DNA of 64,000 nt, from positions 496,001-560,000 of the forward strand of contig OY762289.1 of the NCBI GenBank assembly GCA_963665495.1, written 5' to 3'. Source of the stretch: G963665495 sp963665495 (GTDB lineage Bacteria > Desulfobacterota > Desulfovibrionia > Desulfovibrionales > Desulfovibrionaceae). Within the stretch, counting starts at the first letter, position 1; every line of letters starts with the position of its first letter. Under the pieces are notes generated by a model. The model saw only the letters and a list, made by a program, of their open reading frames with translations. It made no database searches and was not told where the DNA came from. Made by a program: the position numbers and the translations under genes. Shown here one piece after another: positions 1 through 8,614 of this stretch.

Positions 1-831
1 GAAAGTGTGGTGAAAAACGTCCTTGCATCCTCTGATACGCTCTCTTCGCAGATTACGGAGGCCCGCAACGGGGCTGACGAGCAGTCGAAGCATACGGGCG
101 AGACCGCCTCTTCCATGGAGGAAATGAACGCCACCGTGCTGGAGGTGGCGCGTCATGCGTCCGAAGCGGCCGAACGCTCGGACCAGGCCATGGCGCGCGC
201 GCAGCAGGGCTCGGACGTGGTGCATAAGGTGGTCGACGCCATCAATACGGTACAGGAACAGGCGGAAAAGCTGAAAAAAAATATGAATACGCTGGGCGAA
301 CAGGCCCAGGGTATCGGTCAGGTCATCGACGTTATTTCCGACATTGCCGACCAGACCAACCTGCTGGCCCTGAATGCGGCCATCGAAGCCGCCCGTGCCG
401 GCGAGGCCGGCCGGGGCTTTGCCGTGGTCGCAGACGAGGTACGCAAGCTCGCGGAAAAGACCATGGCCGCCACCACCGAGGTGGGCAACGCCATCAAGTC
501 CATTCAGAGCGGCGCCAATACGAGCATCGAGGGTGTGGAAAAAGCTGCTGACGCGGTCGACCGGGCCACAGTGCTGGCGGAGGAATCCGGCTCCGTGCTC
601 AAGGAGATAGTCGACATCGTGGAGTCCTCCGCGGACCAGGTACGCTCCATAGCCACGGCTTCGGAACAGCAATCGGCCGCCAGCGATGAAATCACCAGAG
701 CCATTGGCGAGATCAATCAGATATCCGTACAGACCTCCGGTGTCATGGACCTCTCCTCCCGGGCGGTCAGCGACATGGCGGGGCAGGCCAGGACTCTGGA
801 ATTACTGATTACCGAACTCAAGAGCAATTGA
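1..831 (+). CDS. Methyl-accepting chemotaxis protein, C-terminal part
   Basis: The reading frame is open from the first base, so this is the 3' portion of a longer gene. The 276 visible residues are the cytoplasmic signalling domain: long heptad-rich helices and the highly conserved hairpin tip (DQTNLLALNAAIEAARAGE, encoded around 350-410) followed by GRGFAVVADEVRKLAEK. This region binds CheA and CheW in chemoreceptor arrays. The sensor domain, membrane segments and HAMP domain lie outside the window, so the ligand cannot be inferred. No C-terminal CheR/CheB-tethering pentapeptide is seen (it ends ELKSN). A terminator hairpin follows, so the gene is probably not co-transcribed with the uronate cluster. 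Confidence 0.93.
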   Translation, partial: ESVVKNVLASSDTLSSQITEARNGADEQSKHTGETASSMEEMNATVLEVARHASEAAERSDQAMARAQQGSDVVHKVVDAINTVQEQAEKLKKNMNTLGEQAQGIGQVIDVISDIADQTNLLALNAAIEAARAGEAGRGFAVVADEVRKLAEKTMAATTEVGNAIKSIQSGANTSIEGVEKAADAVDRATVLAEESGSVLKEIVDIVESSADQVRSIATASEQQSAASDEITRAIGEINQISVQTSGVMDLSSRAVSDMAGQARTLELLITELKSN

Positions 832-860
832 CCCCGCGCCTGAATTCGGCTTGAAAAAAA

Positions 861-893
861 CACCCGGGCAGCTTGATCGTCCGGGTGTTTTTT
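861..893 (+). terminator. Rho-independent terminator after chemoreceptor
   Basis: Inverted repeat CACCCGG...CCGGGTG with a short loop followed directly by a T-run, 30 bases after the chemoreceptor stop codon. Confidence 0.8.
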
Positions 894-944
894 ATTGGAA
901 AAGAAGGTGCTTTTCATGGTAGAGCAGAAAAAAAGTTTTAAATT

Positions 945-960
945 AATTGGTAAGACCACT
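945..960 (+). promoter_or_regulatory. Upstream uronate-regulator-like operator half
   Basis: AATTGGTAAGACCACT resembles the TTGGT-N-ACCAA palindrome bound by GntR/FCD uronate regulators (ExuR/UxuR type). It is the less perfect of two sites and lies about 40 bp, roughly four helical turns, from the second. Confidence 0.5.
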
Positions 961-983
961 GGCCGTATTGACGCAAAGTTGTG

Positions 984-1002
984 AAATTGGTAAAACCAAT
1001 TT
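984..1002 (+). promoter_or_regulatory. ExuR/UxuR-like palindromic operator
   Basis: AAATTGGTAAAACCAATTT is a near-perfect palindrome that closely matches the remembered ExuR/UxuR consensus of enterobacteria (AAATTGGTATACCAATTT). It lies just upstream of the FCD regulator gene, so autoregulation and uronate-induced derepression of the whole cluster are likely. Confidence 0.7.
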
Positions 1003-1060
1003 TATGGATACGCTTACAGCGCCATGGATCGTTTCACTTGCCACTGGTGGTGAAAATAAC

Positions 1061-1780
1061 ATGCTGGAATTAAAAGAAGTAGAGAACCTTAGGCTCTACC
1101 GCCAGGTGGCGGATCAGATCACCGAATTGCTGCGGAAAGGGCGCTGGAGTCTGGGCGAACGACTGCCGGCTGAACGAGAATTGGCCAAACAGCTTGGCGT
1201 GAGCCGGCCCACCGTACGCGAAGCCGTAATTGCCCTCGAACTGGTCGGACTGGTCGAGGTGCGTACCGGTGCGGGCATTTACATCAAAGCCCTGCCCGAC
1301 GCTGTTGATTCCGGTCTGGTGACGGGCAATGACCAGGGGCCGAGCCCCTTTGATCTGATCGAAGCCCGGATAGTTATAGAGGGAGAGATCGCGGGCATCG
1401 CCGCCGCGAGCATTTCCTCGGAAGAACTCGAAAACCTCTTGCTGGCCATTGAGAAAATGGAATCCGATATTGAGCAGGGCAACCAGCACGTCTCCAGCCG
1501 TGAAGACGGCGACTTTCTCTTCCATAGCCGTATAGCGGCCATCACCAAGAATTCCGTCTTGCAATCCATTGTCGAACAACTCTGGGCCGGAATGCGGCGT
1601 CCCTTGTTCCGGGCCATTTGCGAACGCGTCAGTCTGCCGCAGAATGCGCGCCGCGCGGTCAAGGATCATCGCGTCATTCTGGAAGCCATTGCGGTGGGCA
1701 ATTCGGAAGCGGCCAAGGCCGCGATGCGCCGCCACCTGGAGCAGGTTCGCGGCGTGCTGATGCAGTACAGCGGCGAATAA
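1061..1780 (+). CDS. GntR/FCD-family transcriptional regulator of uronate genes
   Basis: Predicted DNA-binding repressor of the downstream hexuronate cluster. From the ATG chosen here the protein is 239 residues, normal for the FadR subfamily. Residues 10-75 form the winged helix-turn-helix (AERELAKQLGVSRPTVREAV), and residues 95-230 form the all-helical FCD ligand domain with a DFLFH motif that usually contributes a metal ligand. An in-frame ATG at 1004 would add 19 residues but would overlap the palindromic operator, so 1061 is preferred. The stop codon is 14 bases before uxaC, and an operon is likely. The ligand is probably a uronate or its keto isomer, inferred from the neighbours and from the ExuR/UxuR-like operators upstream. 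Confidence 0.85.
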   Translation: MLELKEVENLRLYRQVADQITELLRKGRWSLGERLPAERELAKQLGVSRPTVREAVIALELVGLVEVRTGAGIYIKALPDAVDSGLVTGNDQGPSPFDLIEARIVIEGEIAGIAAASISSEELENLLLAIEKMESDIEQGNQHVSSREDGDFLFHSRIAAITKNSVLQSIVEQLWAGMRRPLFRAICERVSLPQNARRAVKDHRVILEAIAVGNSEAAKAAMRRHLEQVRGVLMQYSGE

Positions 1781-1794
1781 CAAAGGGGGAACCC

Positions 1795-3210
1795 ATGGGC
1801 GTTACCGGAACTTTGCACGAGGACAGACTTTTTCCCGCAGATCCTAACGTACGGGCAATTGCCCGCGGGTTGTACGCTCTGGTCAAAGACCTGCCCATCA
1901 TCAGCCCGCACGGCCATACGGATCCCAAATGGTACGCGGAGGATGTGCAGTTTCCCAACCCCACGCAACTTTTCCTGATCCCCGACCACTATGTCTTCCG
2001 GATGCTGCACAGCCAGGGCATACCGCTCGAGCAACTGGGCGTTCCGCGTGTAGACGGGGGCCCGGTGGAGAGCGACCCGCGAAAAATCTGGCGGATGTTT
2101 GCGGAGAACTACTACCTGTTCCGGGGCACGCCCTCGCGGATGTGGTTCGAATACGTGCTTTCCTTTTTGTTCAATATAGACAGCAGGCTTTGCGCGGAAA
2201 ACGCCGATACGGTTTACGACGCCATCCAGGCCAAGCTTGCGCGGCCGGAATTCCGTTGCCGCGCCCTGTATGAGCGCTTCAACATCGAAGCCCTTTCCAC
2301 GACGGATTCGCCGCTGGATGATCTCGCCTATCATGCGGCCCTGCGGCGGGAAGGCTGGAGCGGGCGCGTACTGCCTGCTTTCCGCCCGGATAATGTGGTA
2401 GATCCTGACTTTGAAGGATTTTCCGAGAATGTTTCCAGGCTCGGCGAGCTGACCGGGGAAAATACGGAAACCTGGAAAGGCTATTTGCAGGCCCTGCGTA
2501 TGCGGCGCGCTTTTTTTATCGAGCAGGGCGCCACATCCACGGATCACGGACATCCCACCGCGAAAACGGCTGATTTTTCCAAAGCCGTCTGCGAGAGCCT
2601 GTTCTCCAAAGCCCTCAATCAGGACTGCACGCCCCAGGAGGCGGAGATGTTCCGGGCGCAGATGCTGACCGAAATGGCCGGTATGAGCCTGGAGGACGGC
2701 CTGGTGATGCAGATTCATCCGGGCGCCTCGCGCAACCACAGCAAAATGCTCTTCGAGCGTTTCGGACGGGACAAGGGCGCGGACATTCCCACCCGGACGG
2801 AGTATGTGGAAAATCTCAAGCCTCTGTTGCACAAATACGGCCATGAAAACGGGCTTTCCATAATTCTTTTTACCCTGGACGAATCCACCTACAGCCGCGA
2901 GCTGGCGCCTCTTGCCGGGGTCTATCCTACCCTCAGGCTGGGGCCGGCCTGGTGGTTCCACGACAGCCCCGAGGGCATGATGCGTTATCGCCGGATGGTT
3001 ACGGAAACCGCCGGATTTTATAACACTGTGGGATTCAACGACGACACGCGCGCGTTCATGTCCATACCAGCCCGGCACGACGTGGCCCGGCGTGTGGATT
3101 GCGCGTTTCTGGCGGAACTGGTGTGCGAACACCGGCTGGACCAGGACGAGGCCGAAGAAGTGGCCCAGGATCTGGCCTATGGTTTGGTTAAAAAAGCGTA
3201 CCGCATCTAA
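1795..3210 (+). CDS. uxaC: Uronate isomerase UxaC
   Basis: Isomerises D-glucuronate to D-fructuronate, and in this family also D-galacturonate to D-tagaturonate, as the first cytoplasmic step of hexuronate breakdown. The 471-residue length equals the E. coli enzyme. It belongs to the amidohydrolase-fold superfamily; the metal-binding HxH is visible near the N-terminus (SPHGHTDP, residues 37-44), and LRLGPAWWFHDSPEGMMRYR and GFNDDTRAF towards the C-terminus are typical of the family. The ATG at 1795 follows a strong AAAGGGGGA ribosome site. It is placed directly after the FCD regulator and before a TRAP transporter, consistent with uptake and use of uronates. Confidence 0.96.
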   Translation: MGVTGTLHEDRLFPADPNVRAIARGLYALVKDLPIISPHGHTDPKWYAEDVQFPNPTQLFLIPDHYVFRMLHSQGIPLEQLGVPRVDGGPVESDPRKIWRMFAENYYLFRGTPSRMWFEYVLSFLFNIDSRLCAENADTVYDAIQAKLARPEFRCRALYERFNIEALSTTDSPLDDLAYHAALRREGWSGRVLPAFRPDNVVDPDFEGFSENVSRLGELTGENTETWKGYLQALRMRRAFFIEQGATSTDHGHPTAKTADFSKAVCESLFSKALNQDCTPQEAEMFRAQMLTEMAGMSLEDGLVMQIHPGASRNHSKMLFERFGRDKGADIPTRTEYVENLKPLLHKYGHENGLSIILFTLDESTYSRELAPLAGVYPTLRLGPAWWFHDSPEGMMRYRRMVTETAGFYNTVGFNDDTRAFMSIPARHDVARRVDCAFLAELVCEHRLDQDEAEEVAQDLAYGLVKKAYRI

Positions 3211-3289
3211 GGGGTGAGGTACGCCTGATACGTTTGTTGGGGGAACTGACGTTACAAAAACAACCATAGACGTGTAGGAGGAGAAAGAG

Positions 3290-4276
3290 ATGTTACGGAA
3301 AGCTTTGTTGTTGTTCATGGCCTGTTTGCTGCTGACTGCCATGGCGCTGCCCGCCGCGGCCGCGGACAATATTGTCCTGAAAAGCGCCGACACCCACTCG
3401 GAAGACTATCCCACGGTCAAAGCGGTGGAGGCCATGGGCAAACTGCTGGACCAGTGGACCAAAGGACGGATCACCATCAAGGTCTACCCCGGCCGTCAGC
3501 TGGGTGAGGAAAAAGACACCATCGAACAGACCATTGCCGGCGCCATCGAACTCAACCGCGTCAACCTGGCGCCCTTGAACAGCATTGTGCCTGAAACCGC
3601 CATTCCGGCGCTGCCTTACATTTTCCGTTCCATCGATCATATGTACAAAGTCATGGACGGCCCCATCGGCGAGGAAATCCTCAAGGCCCTCGAACCCCAC
3701 GGCCTGGTCGGCCTGGCTTACTACGACTCCGGCGCCCGTTCCTTTTACAACTCCAAAAAAGCCATTCATTCGCCTGCGGACATGAAGGGTATGAAAATTC
3801 GCGTGCAGAATTCCGACCTGTTCGTGAGCATGGTGGAAGCCCTTGGCGCCAACGCCACGCCCATGGAATTCGGCCAGGTATATGAGGCTTTGAAAACCGG
3901 CGTCATCGACGGCGCGGAAAACAACTGGCCTTCCTACGAATCCACCCGCCACTTTGAAGTGGCCAAATACTACACCCTGGACCAGCACTCCCTGTCTCCC
4001 GAAGTTCTGGTCATGTCCAAAGTTGCCTGGGAAAAGCTGAGCCCCGAAGATCAGCAGCTGGTCCGCAAGGCAGCCAAGGAATCCGTACCCGTAATGCGCA
4101 AACTCTGGAACGAGCGGGTCGCCAAGTCCAAAGCCATCGTGGAAAAGAATGGCAACACCATCATCTCCGATGTGGACAAGCAGCCTTTTATCGACGCCAT
4201 GAAGCCGGTGTACGACAAGTTCGTCACCACTCCGGAACTGAAAGACCTGGTTAAGCGCATTCAAGCCGTTAAGTAA
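3290..4276 (+). CDS. dctP: TRAP transporter substrate-binding protein (DctP family)
   Basis: Periplasmic receptor of a tripartite ATP-independent periplasmic transporter. It has a classical Sec signal peptide (MLRKALLLFMACLLLTAMALPAAAA) and family hallmarks such as KIRVQNSDLFVSMVEALGA and TPMEFGQVYEALKTGVIDGAENN. The 328 residues are a normal length, and a strong AGGAGG site precedes the ATG. DctQ and DctM follow immediately. In a cluster holding UxaC and UxaE the substrate is most likely glucuronate, galacturonate or a related sugar acid; this is inferred from context, and binding was not deduced from residues beyond the conserved arginine region. Confidence 0.94.
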   Translation: MLRKALLLFMACLLLTAMALPAAAADNIVLKSADTHSEDYPTVKAVEAMGKLLDQWTKGRITIKVYPGRQLGEEKDTIEQTIAGAIELNRVNLAPLNSIVPETAIPALPYIFRSIDHMYKVMDGPIGEEILKALEPHGLVGLAYYDSGARSFYNSKKAIHSPADMKGMKIRVQNSDLFVSMVEALGANATPMEFGQVYEALKTGVIDGAENNWPSYESTRHFEVAKYYTLDQHSLSPEVLVMSKVAWEKLSPEDQQLVRKAAKESVPVMRKLWNERVAKSKAIVEKNGNTIISDVDKQPFIDAMKPVYDKFVTTPELKDLVKRIQAVK

Positions 4277-4367
4277 CCTTCCCAACAGGTTGCTTATCAT
4301 AGAAGGCCGCCCGCCATGCCCACGTTCGGGCGGCCTTCACAAAATCAACTCCCGAGGAGCCTGCATT

Positions 4368-4874
4368 ATGTCCGGATTTCTCGCCAAGCTCGGGACATGC
4401 AACCGCTGGCTGTCCCGTATCTGCCTCTGGTTCAGCGCCAGCGGGCTGGTGACCATGACCGTGGTCATCGGCTGGCAGGTCTGGGCCAGGTATGTTCTGA
4501 ACAACACGCCTCATTGGTCCGAAAAACTCTGCCTGTTTCTGATGCTGTATTACATCCTGTTCGCCGCCGCTTCGGGCGTGCACGACAAATTTCATATCGG
4601 CCTGACGTTTACGCGTCTGCTTATGCCGCCCAAAGTCCAGCAGCTTCTGGATGTCGTGGTGAACGGTATCGTGGCTTTATTTGGCCTGGGTATGATCTGG
4701 TACGGAACCCAGATGGCCCATTCCACCTGGACCCACATCATTCCGACCCTGGAAATTTCCACCGGTTACAGCTATCTGCCCTTTCCTCTGGCAGGGGTGC
4801 TGTTCGTCCTGTTCGCCGTGGAACACGTCCTGAACGCCCTGGCCGGGCAAGAAGTCGCGCCGTCGTGGGAATAA
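4368..4874 (+). CDS. dctQ: TRAP transporter small membrane subunit (DctQ family)
   Basis: About 168 residues with four hydrophobic segments, as expected for the small integral subunit that pairs with DctM. It starts at the ATG preceded by CGAGGAGCC; frames opening earlier lack a good ribosome site. Motifs typical of DctQ are seen: RYVLNNTPHWSEKLCLFLMLYYILFAAA and the conserved tryptophan-rich third segment. It lies 13 bases before dctM, in the same operon. Confidence 0.92.
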   Translation: MSGFLAKLGTCNRWLSRICLWFSASGLVTMTVVIGWQVWARYVLNNTPHWSEKLCLFLMLYYILFAAASGVHDKFHIGLTFTRLLMPPKVQQLLDVVVNGIVALFGLGMIWYGTQMAHSTWTHIIPTLEISTGYSYLPFPLAGVLFVLFAVEHVLNALAGQEVAPSWE

Positions 4875-4887
4875 GGAGCGCTGTTTC

Positions 4888-6171
4888 ATGGAACTGACCG
4901 TACTGTTCGGCACCTTCGTCATCCTGTTGTTCCTGGGCGTGCCCATAGCCATCACCCTGGGCGCTTCCGCCATGGCCACAGTCCTGTATATGGGGCTGCC
5001 GCCCATGATCGTCTTCCAGCGCATGGCGGCCGGCATGAACTCCTTTGCGCTTATGGCCATTCCCTTTTTCATCTATGCCGGCGAGCTGATGCAGCACGGG
5101 GGCATCTCCGACCGGCTGGTGCGGCTGGCCAATGCCATCATCGGCCACATCCGCGGCGGGCTGGGCCTGGTGAACGTTCTGGCAAGCATGCTTTTCGGCG
5201 GCATTTCCGGTTCGGCGGTGGCGGACGCCTCGGCCCTGGGCACCACGTTGATACCCATGATGCGCGAAAAAGGCTTCGACGACGACTATTCGGTCAACGT
5301 CACCGTGACCTCGGCCACCATCGGCCTGATCGTGCCGCCCAGCCACAACATGATCATCTACTCCATCGCCGCAGGGGGCACGGTTTCCGTTTCGGCTCTG
5401 TTCATGGCCGGTATCGTTCCGGGCGTGCTCTGCGGGCTCTGCCTGATGCTCGCGGCCTATGTTATTGCCGTCAAACGCAATTACCCGCGCGAAAAATTTC
5501 CCGGCATGCGCTTGCTGCTGTACACCTTTGCCACAGCGCTGCCCGGTCTGCTGACCGCAGTCATCATCGTGGGCGGCGTGCTGTCCGGCATTTTCACGGC
5601 AACGGAGTCCTCCGCCATCGCCGTCATCTACGCGGTGCTGGTCACGGTGCTGGCCTATCGGTCCATGAGCCTGAAGGATTTCTGCCGGGCCACGGTCAAC
5701 GCGGTGCGTACCACGGCCATGGTCCTGCTGATCATCGGCACGGCGGCTTCCTTTGCCTGGCTGCTGGCACTGAACCAGGTCCCGGCCCGTCTGTTCGAGC
5801 TGTTAAAAAGCATTTCGGACAATCCGTACGTCATCATTTTGATGATCAATGCGATCCTGCTGTTTCTGGGGACTTTCATGGATATGTCGCCGCTGATCAT
5901 CATCTGTACGCCCATCTTTTTGCCGGTGGTAAAAAATCTTGGCATGGACCCCGTCCAGTTTGGTATTATTCTGATGATCAACCTGGGCATCGGCCTGGTG
6001 ACGCCGCCGGTGGGGTCGGTGCTCTTTGTGGGCTGCGCTGTGGGCAAGGTGCGCATAGAAGACACGGTCAAAACCATCTGGCCTTTTTACGGCGCCATGG
6101 TCCTGGCCCTGCTGCTGGTCACCTATCTGAAACCCATCAGCATGTTTTTGCCCGAGTTGCTGTTGCAGTAA
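4888..6171 (+). CDS. dctM: TRAP transporter large permease (DctM family)
   Basis: The 427-residue polytopic permease performs Na+- or H+-driven sugar-acid import. It shows the DctM signatures: GVPIAITLGASA in helix 1, the FGGISGSAVADASALGTTLIPMM segment near residues 95-125, VTSATIGLIVPPSHNMIIYS, and the C-terminal GIGLVTPPVGSVLFVGCAVGK. AAGGAGCG lies before the start. It completes a DctPQM set with the two preceding genes. Confidence 0.95.
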   Translation: MELTVLFGTFVILLFLGVPIAITLGASAMATVLYMGLPPMIVFQRMAAGMNSFALMAIPFFIYAGELMQHGGISDRLVRLANAIIGHIRGGLGLVNVLASMLFGGISGSAVADASALGTTLIPMMREKGFDDDYSVNVTVTSATIGLIVPPSHNMIIYSIAAGGTVSVSALFMAGIVPGVLCGLCLMLAAYVIAVKRNYPREKFPGMRLLLYTFATALPGLLTAVIIVGGVLSGIFTATESSAIAVIYAVLVTVLAYRSMSLKDFCRATVNAVRTTAMVLLIIGTAASFAWLLALNQVPARLFELLKSISDNPYVIILMINAILLFLGTFMDMSPLIIICTPIFLPVVKNLGMDPVQFGIILMINLGIGLVTPPVGSVLFVGCAVGKVRIEDTVKTIWPFYGAMVLALLLVTYLKPISMFLPELLLQ

Positions 6172-6217
6172 TGAACCCGTTGCTGCCGGCAGACGAACTT
6201 TTTAAAAGGACACGCGT

Positions 6218-7012
6218 ATGAGCAGGGACACGGCAGGTTTTCTCGGCAATTTGTTCGGACTGGAAGGAAAAACAGCCGTAGTCGTGGGCGGCACGGGGGT
6301 GCTGTGCGGCGCCATGGCCAAAGGGCTCTGGTCCGCGGGCTGTAAAGTGCTTCTGGTGGGGCGCAATCAGGACAAGGCCGAGGCGCATCGCCAGGCCTGG
6401 GGCGCGCCCGAAGACGAAGTGGCTTTTTTCAAGGCCGAGGCTACGGACCGCAATGCTCTGGAAGCGGCACTGGCCAACGCGCTGGAACGTTTCGGGGGGG
6501 CGGACATCTGGATCAACGGTGCGGGCATTAACTCCGCCACGCCCTATCTGGATATTACCGATGAAGAGTTCGAACGGGTTCTGAACAGCAACATCAAGAG
6601 CGTGCACCTGGGCTGCCAGGTCATCGGCGCGTACTGGGTGGGCAACAAGTTGCCCGGGACCATCATCAACATGTCCTCCATGTCCGCGTTGCGGCCGCTC
6701 AGTAGGGTGTTTACCTACAGCATGACCAAAGCCGCCGTCTGGAACCTGACTCAGAATCTGGCGCGCGAGTGGGCGCCGGAGAATATCCGGGTCAATGCCC
6801 TGTGTCCGGGCTTTTTCCCGGCCGAGCAGAATCGCAAAGTGTTGGACAAAGACCGTATCGCCTCTATTATGCGGCTTACGCCCATGGATCGTTTCGGCGA
6901 GGCGGACGAACTCGTGGGGGCGACTCTGTTGCTGGCTTCGGACAAGGCCGCCGGATTCATCACCGGAGCCCAGCTTGTGGTCGACGGCGGTTTTTCCGTG
7001 ACAACTATTTAA
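6218..7012 (+). CDS. SDR-family oxidoreductase, probable fructuronate reductase (D-mannonate dehydrogenase)
   Basis: A 264-residue classical short-chain dehydrogenase: glycine-rich nucleotide loop GGTGVLCG near residue 24, NGAG at the end of beta-4, catalytic serine in NMSSMSA, and YSMTK with Tyr167 and Lys171. SDR enzymes that reduce D-fructuronate to D-mannonate in place of the longer UxuB are known in Thermotoga-type uronate clusters, and the position between the TRAP permease and UxaE supports this role. The exact substrate is inferred. There is a good ribosome site (AAAAGGACACG). If the role is right, it feeds the LarA-family epimerase encoded at the end of the cluster. Confidence 0.8.
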   Translation: MSRDTAGFLGNLFGLEGKTAVVVGGTGVLCGAMAKGLWSAGCKVLLVGRNQDKAEAHRQAWGAPEDEVAFFKAEATDRNALEAALANALERFGGADIWINGAGINSATPYLDITDEEFERVLNSNIKSVHLGCQVIGAYWVGNKLPGTIINMSSMSALRPLSRVFTYSMTKAAVWNLTQNLAREWAPENIRVNALCPGFFPAEQNRKVLDKDRIASIMRLTPMDRFGEADELVGATLLLASDKAAGFITGAQLVVDGGFSVTTI

Positions 7013-7054
7013 TTTTTTAAAGCAAACAAGGCCTTAGGGGGCTGGAGAATATCA

Positions 7055-8602
7055 ATGGGACTTTTAGAACAGAGCCTTGAAGCACTGCAAAATAATACTG
7101 CTATGCGTCCGGCCGTGGCCGAAGATCTGGCTACGGCGTTTAACGGCACGGTGGAGGAACGTTCGTTGCGCGTGGGCGAAAACGCCCTGGCGGGCATTCT
7201 GGAGCAAGGGGGCAAGGAGCGGATGTTCGCTTTAGCCACTCCGGAAGCGGCCGAGCATTTTTCCGAGCTCGCGGGCGAACGGGAGAGCGTGGAAGGATAC
7301 GTACGTATCCTGGCGGATGTTGGGATGGGCAATTTGTCCGGATTGCTGCGCGCCTTTCCCGCTCTCCGACCCGTGCCCTTAGGGCTGGCCCCTTCCTTCG
7401 GCTTTGGCGATCGTATCGGTCTGGCCACCCCGGGCCACGTACGCGCCATGCAGGACAAAGGCGCGGGCATCACGCCCATTTTTCCCCAGCAATCCATCCG
7501 CGAAATGCAGCGTACGGAGCGTACGCCGGAGCAGGTCATGTCGGATGCCGTGTGGGGAGCTTTCAGCGCGGGCTGGATGGGCAATATCGGCGCGGACGCC
7601 GACCATCTGAAGACCTTTGAGGATGTCCGCAACATGGCCGAGGCCGGGTTCGTGTTTTTTACCATCGACCCGTCGGACCATGTGGACCAGCATGCCGACG
7701 ACTATGACGCCGCCGCACTGGAAGAACGTTTCACCAGGCTGCTTGAGGCCAAAGTGGAGGGCGTAAAGGCCATCCTGCCGCTGTATCAGGACAAGAGCTA
7801 CGATCTGGACGGCGAACAGGTCGTGCTGACCGAGGAAATTCTGAAAAGGGCGGCTGTGAAATACGGTCGGGCTCTGGAACATATCTACGCCATGAGCCTT
7901 TGCGTGGCTCAGGAAATGAACGGCGATGCCTTTGAGCTGGAGATTTCCGTGGATGAGACCGAGCAGCCCACCAGTGTGCCCGAGCATCTGTTCCTGGCTC
8001 TGGAGCTGCGACGCCACGAGATTCCGGTCATCAGCCTGGCGCCCCGTTTTGTGGGGGACTTTGAAAAAGGCGTGGATTTCAAGGGCGACCTGCAGCTGTT
8101 CGAGCGGACTCTCAAACAGCACGCATGGATTGCCAAAGAGTACGGGCCTTATAAGATAAGCCTGCACAGCGGCAGCGACAAATTTGGCGTGTATCCGTAC
8201 ATAGCCCGTGAGACCGGGCAGTGTTTTCATGTGAAAACGGCGGGCACCAGCTATCTGGAAGCCCTGCGTACGTGTTGCCGCGTGGACCAGACGCTTTTTA
8301 CCGAAATCGTTGAGTTTTCCCGCGGCCGTTTCGACACCGACCGGGCCACCTATCATATCGCCGCCACGCTGGACGGCACGCCGCAGCCGCAGGAGCACAG
8401 CGCCGAAGCCCTGGAGAGCCTGTATCTGAACGAGAACAACGGACGCCAGATTCTGCATGTGACCTTTGGCTCGGTCCTGACCAATACGCGTTTTCGCGCG
8501 CCCTTGTATGATCTGCTGCGCGCCAATCGCCGGACCCATGAGGATGTGCTGGCCGCGCACCTCGGCAAGCATCTGCAGCTGCTGTCCGCAGACGGTTCGT
8601 AG
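7055..8602 (+). CDS. uxaE: Tagaturonate/fructuronate epimerase UxaE
   Basis: The 515-residue protein matches the UxaE family first described in hyperthermophilic galacturonate users, with the typical opening (GLLEQSLEAL), a central LAPSFGFGDRIGLATPGH segment and the C-terminal KISLHSGSDKFGVYP and FHVKTAGTSYLEALR motifs containing probable metal-binding histidines. It would interconvert tagaturonate (from galacturonate) and fructuronate (from glucuronate), so both hexuronates enter one pathway and no UxaB altronate branch is needed. Family assignment is from memory of motifs. It lies 12 bases upstream of the kinase gene, in the same operon. Confidence 0.82.
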   Translation: MGLLEQSLEALQNNTAMRPAVAEDLATAFNGTVEERSLRVGENALAGILEQGGKERMFALATPEAAEHFSELAGERESVEGYVRILADVGMGNLSGLLRAFPALRPVPLGLAPSFGFGDRIGLATPGHVRAMQDKGAGITPIFPQQSIREMQRTERTPEQVMSDAVWGAFSAGWMGNIGADADHLKTFEDVRNMAEAGFVFFTIDPSDHVDQHADDYDAAALEERFTRLLEAKVEGVKAILPLYQDKSYDLDGEQVVLTEEILKRAAVKYGRALEHIYAMSLCVAQEMNGDAFELEISVDETEQPTSVPEHLFLALELRRHEIPVISLAPRFVGDFEKGVDFKGDLQLFERTLKQHAWIAKEYGPYKISLHSGSDKFGVYPYIARETGQCFHVKTAGTSYLEALRTCCRVDQTLFTEIVEFSRGRFDTDRATYHIAATLDGTPQPQEHSAEALESLYLNENNGRQILHVTFGSVLTNTRFRAPLYDLLRANRRTHEDVLAAHLGKHLQLLSADGS

Positions 8603-8614
8603 TGGAGCTTGCGC

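Noticed and set aside
947..1060. Extended N-terminus of the FCD regulator
   Set aside because: The extension would run across the two palindromic operators, and the family normally begins just before the wing-helix domain.
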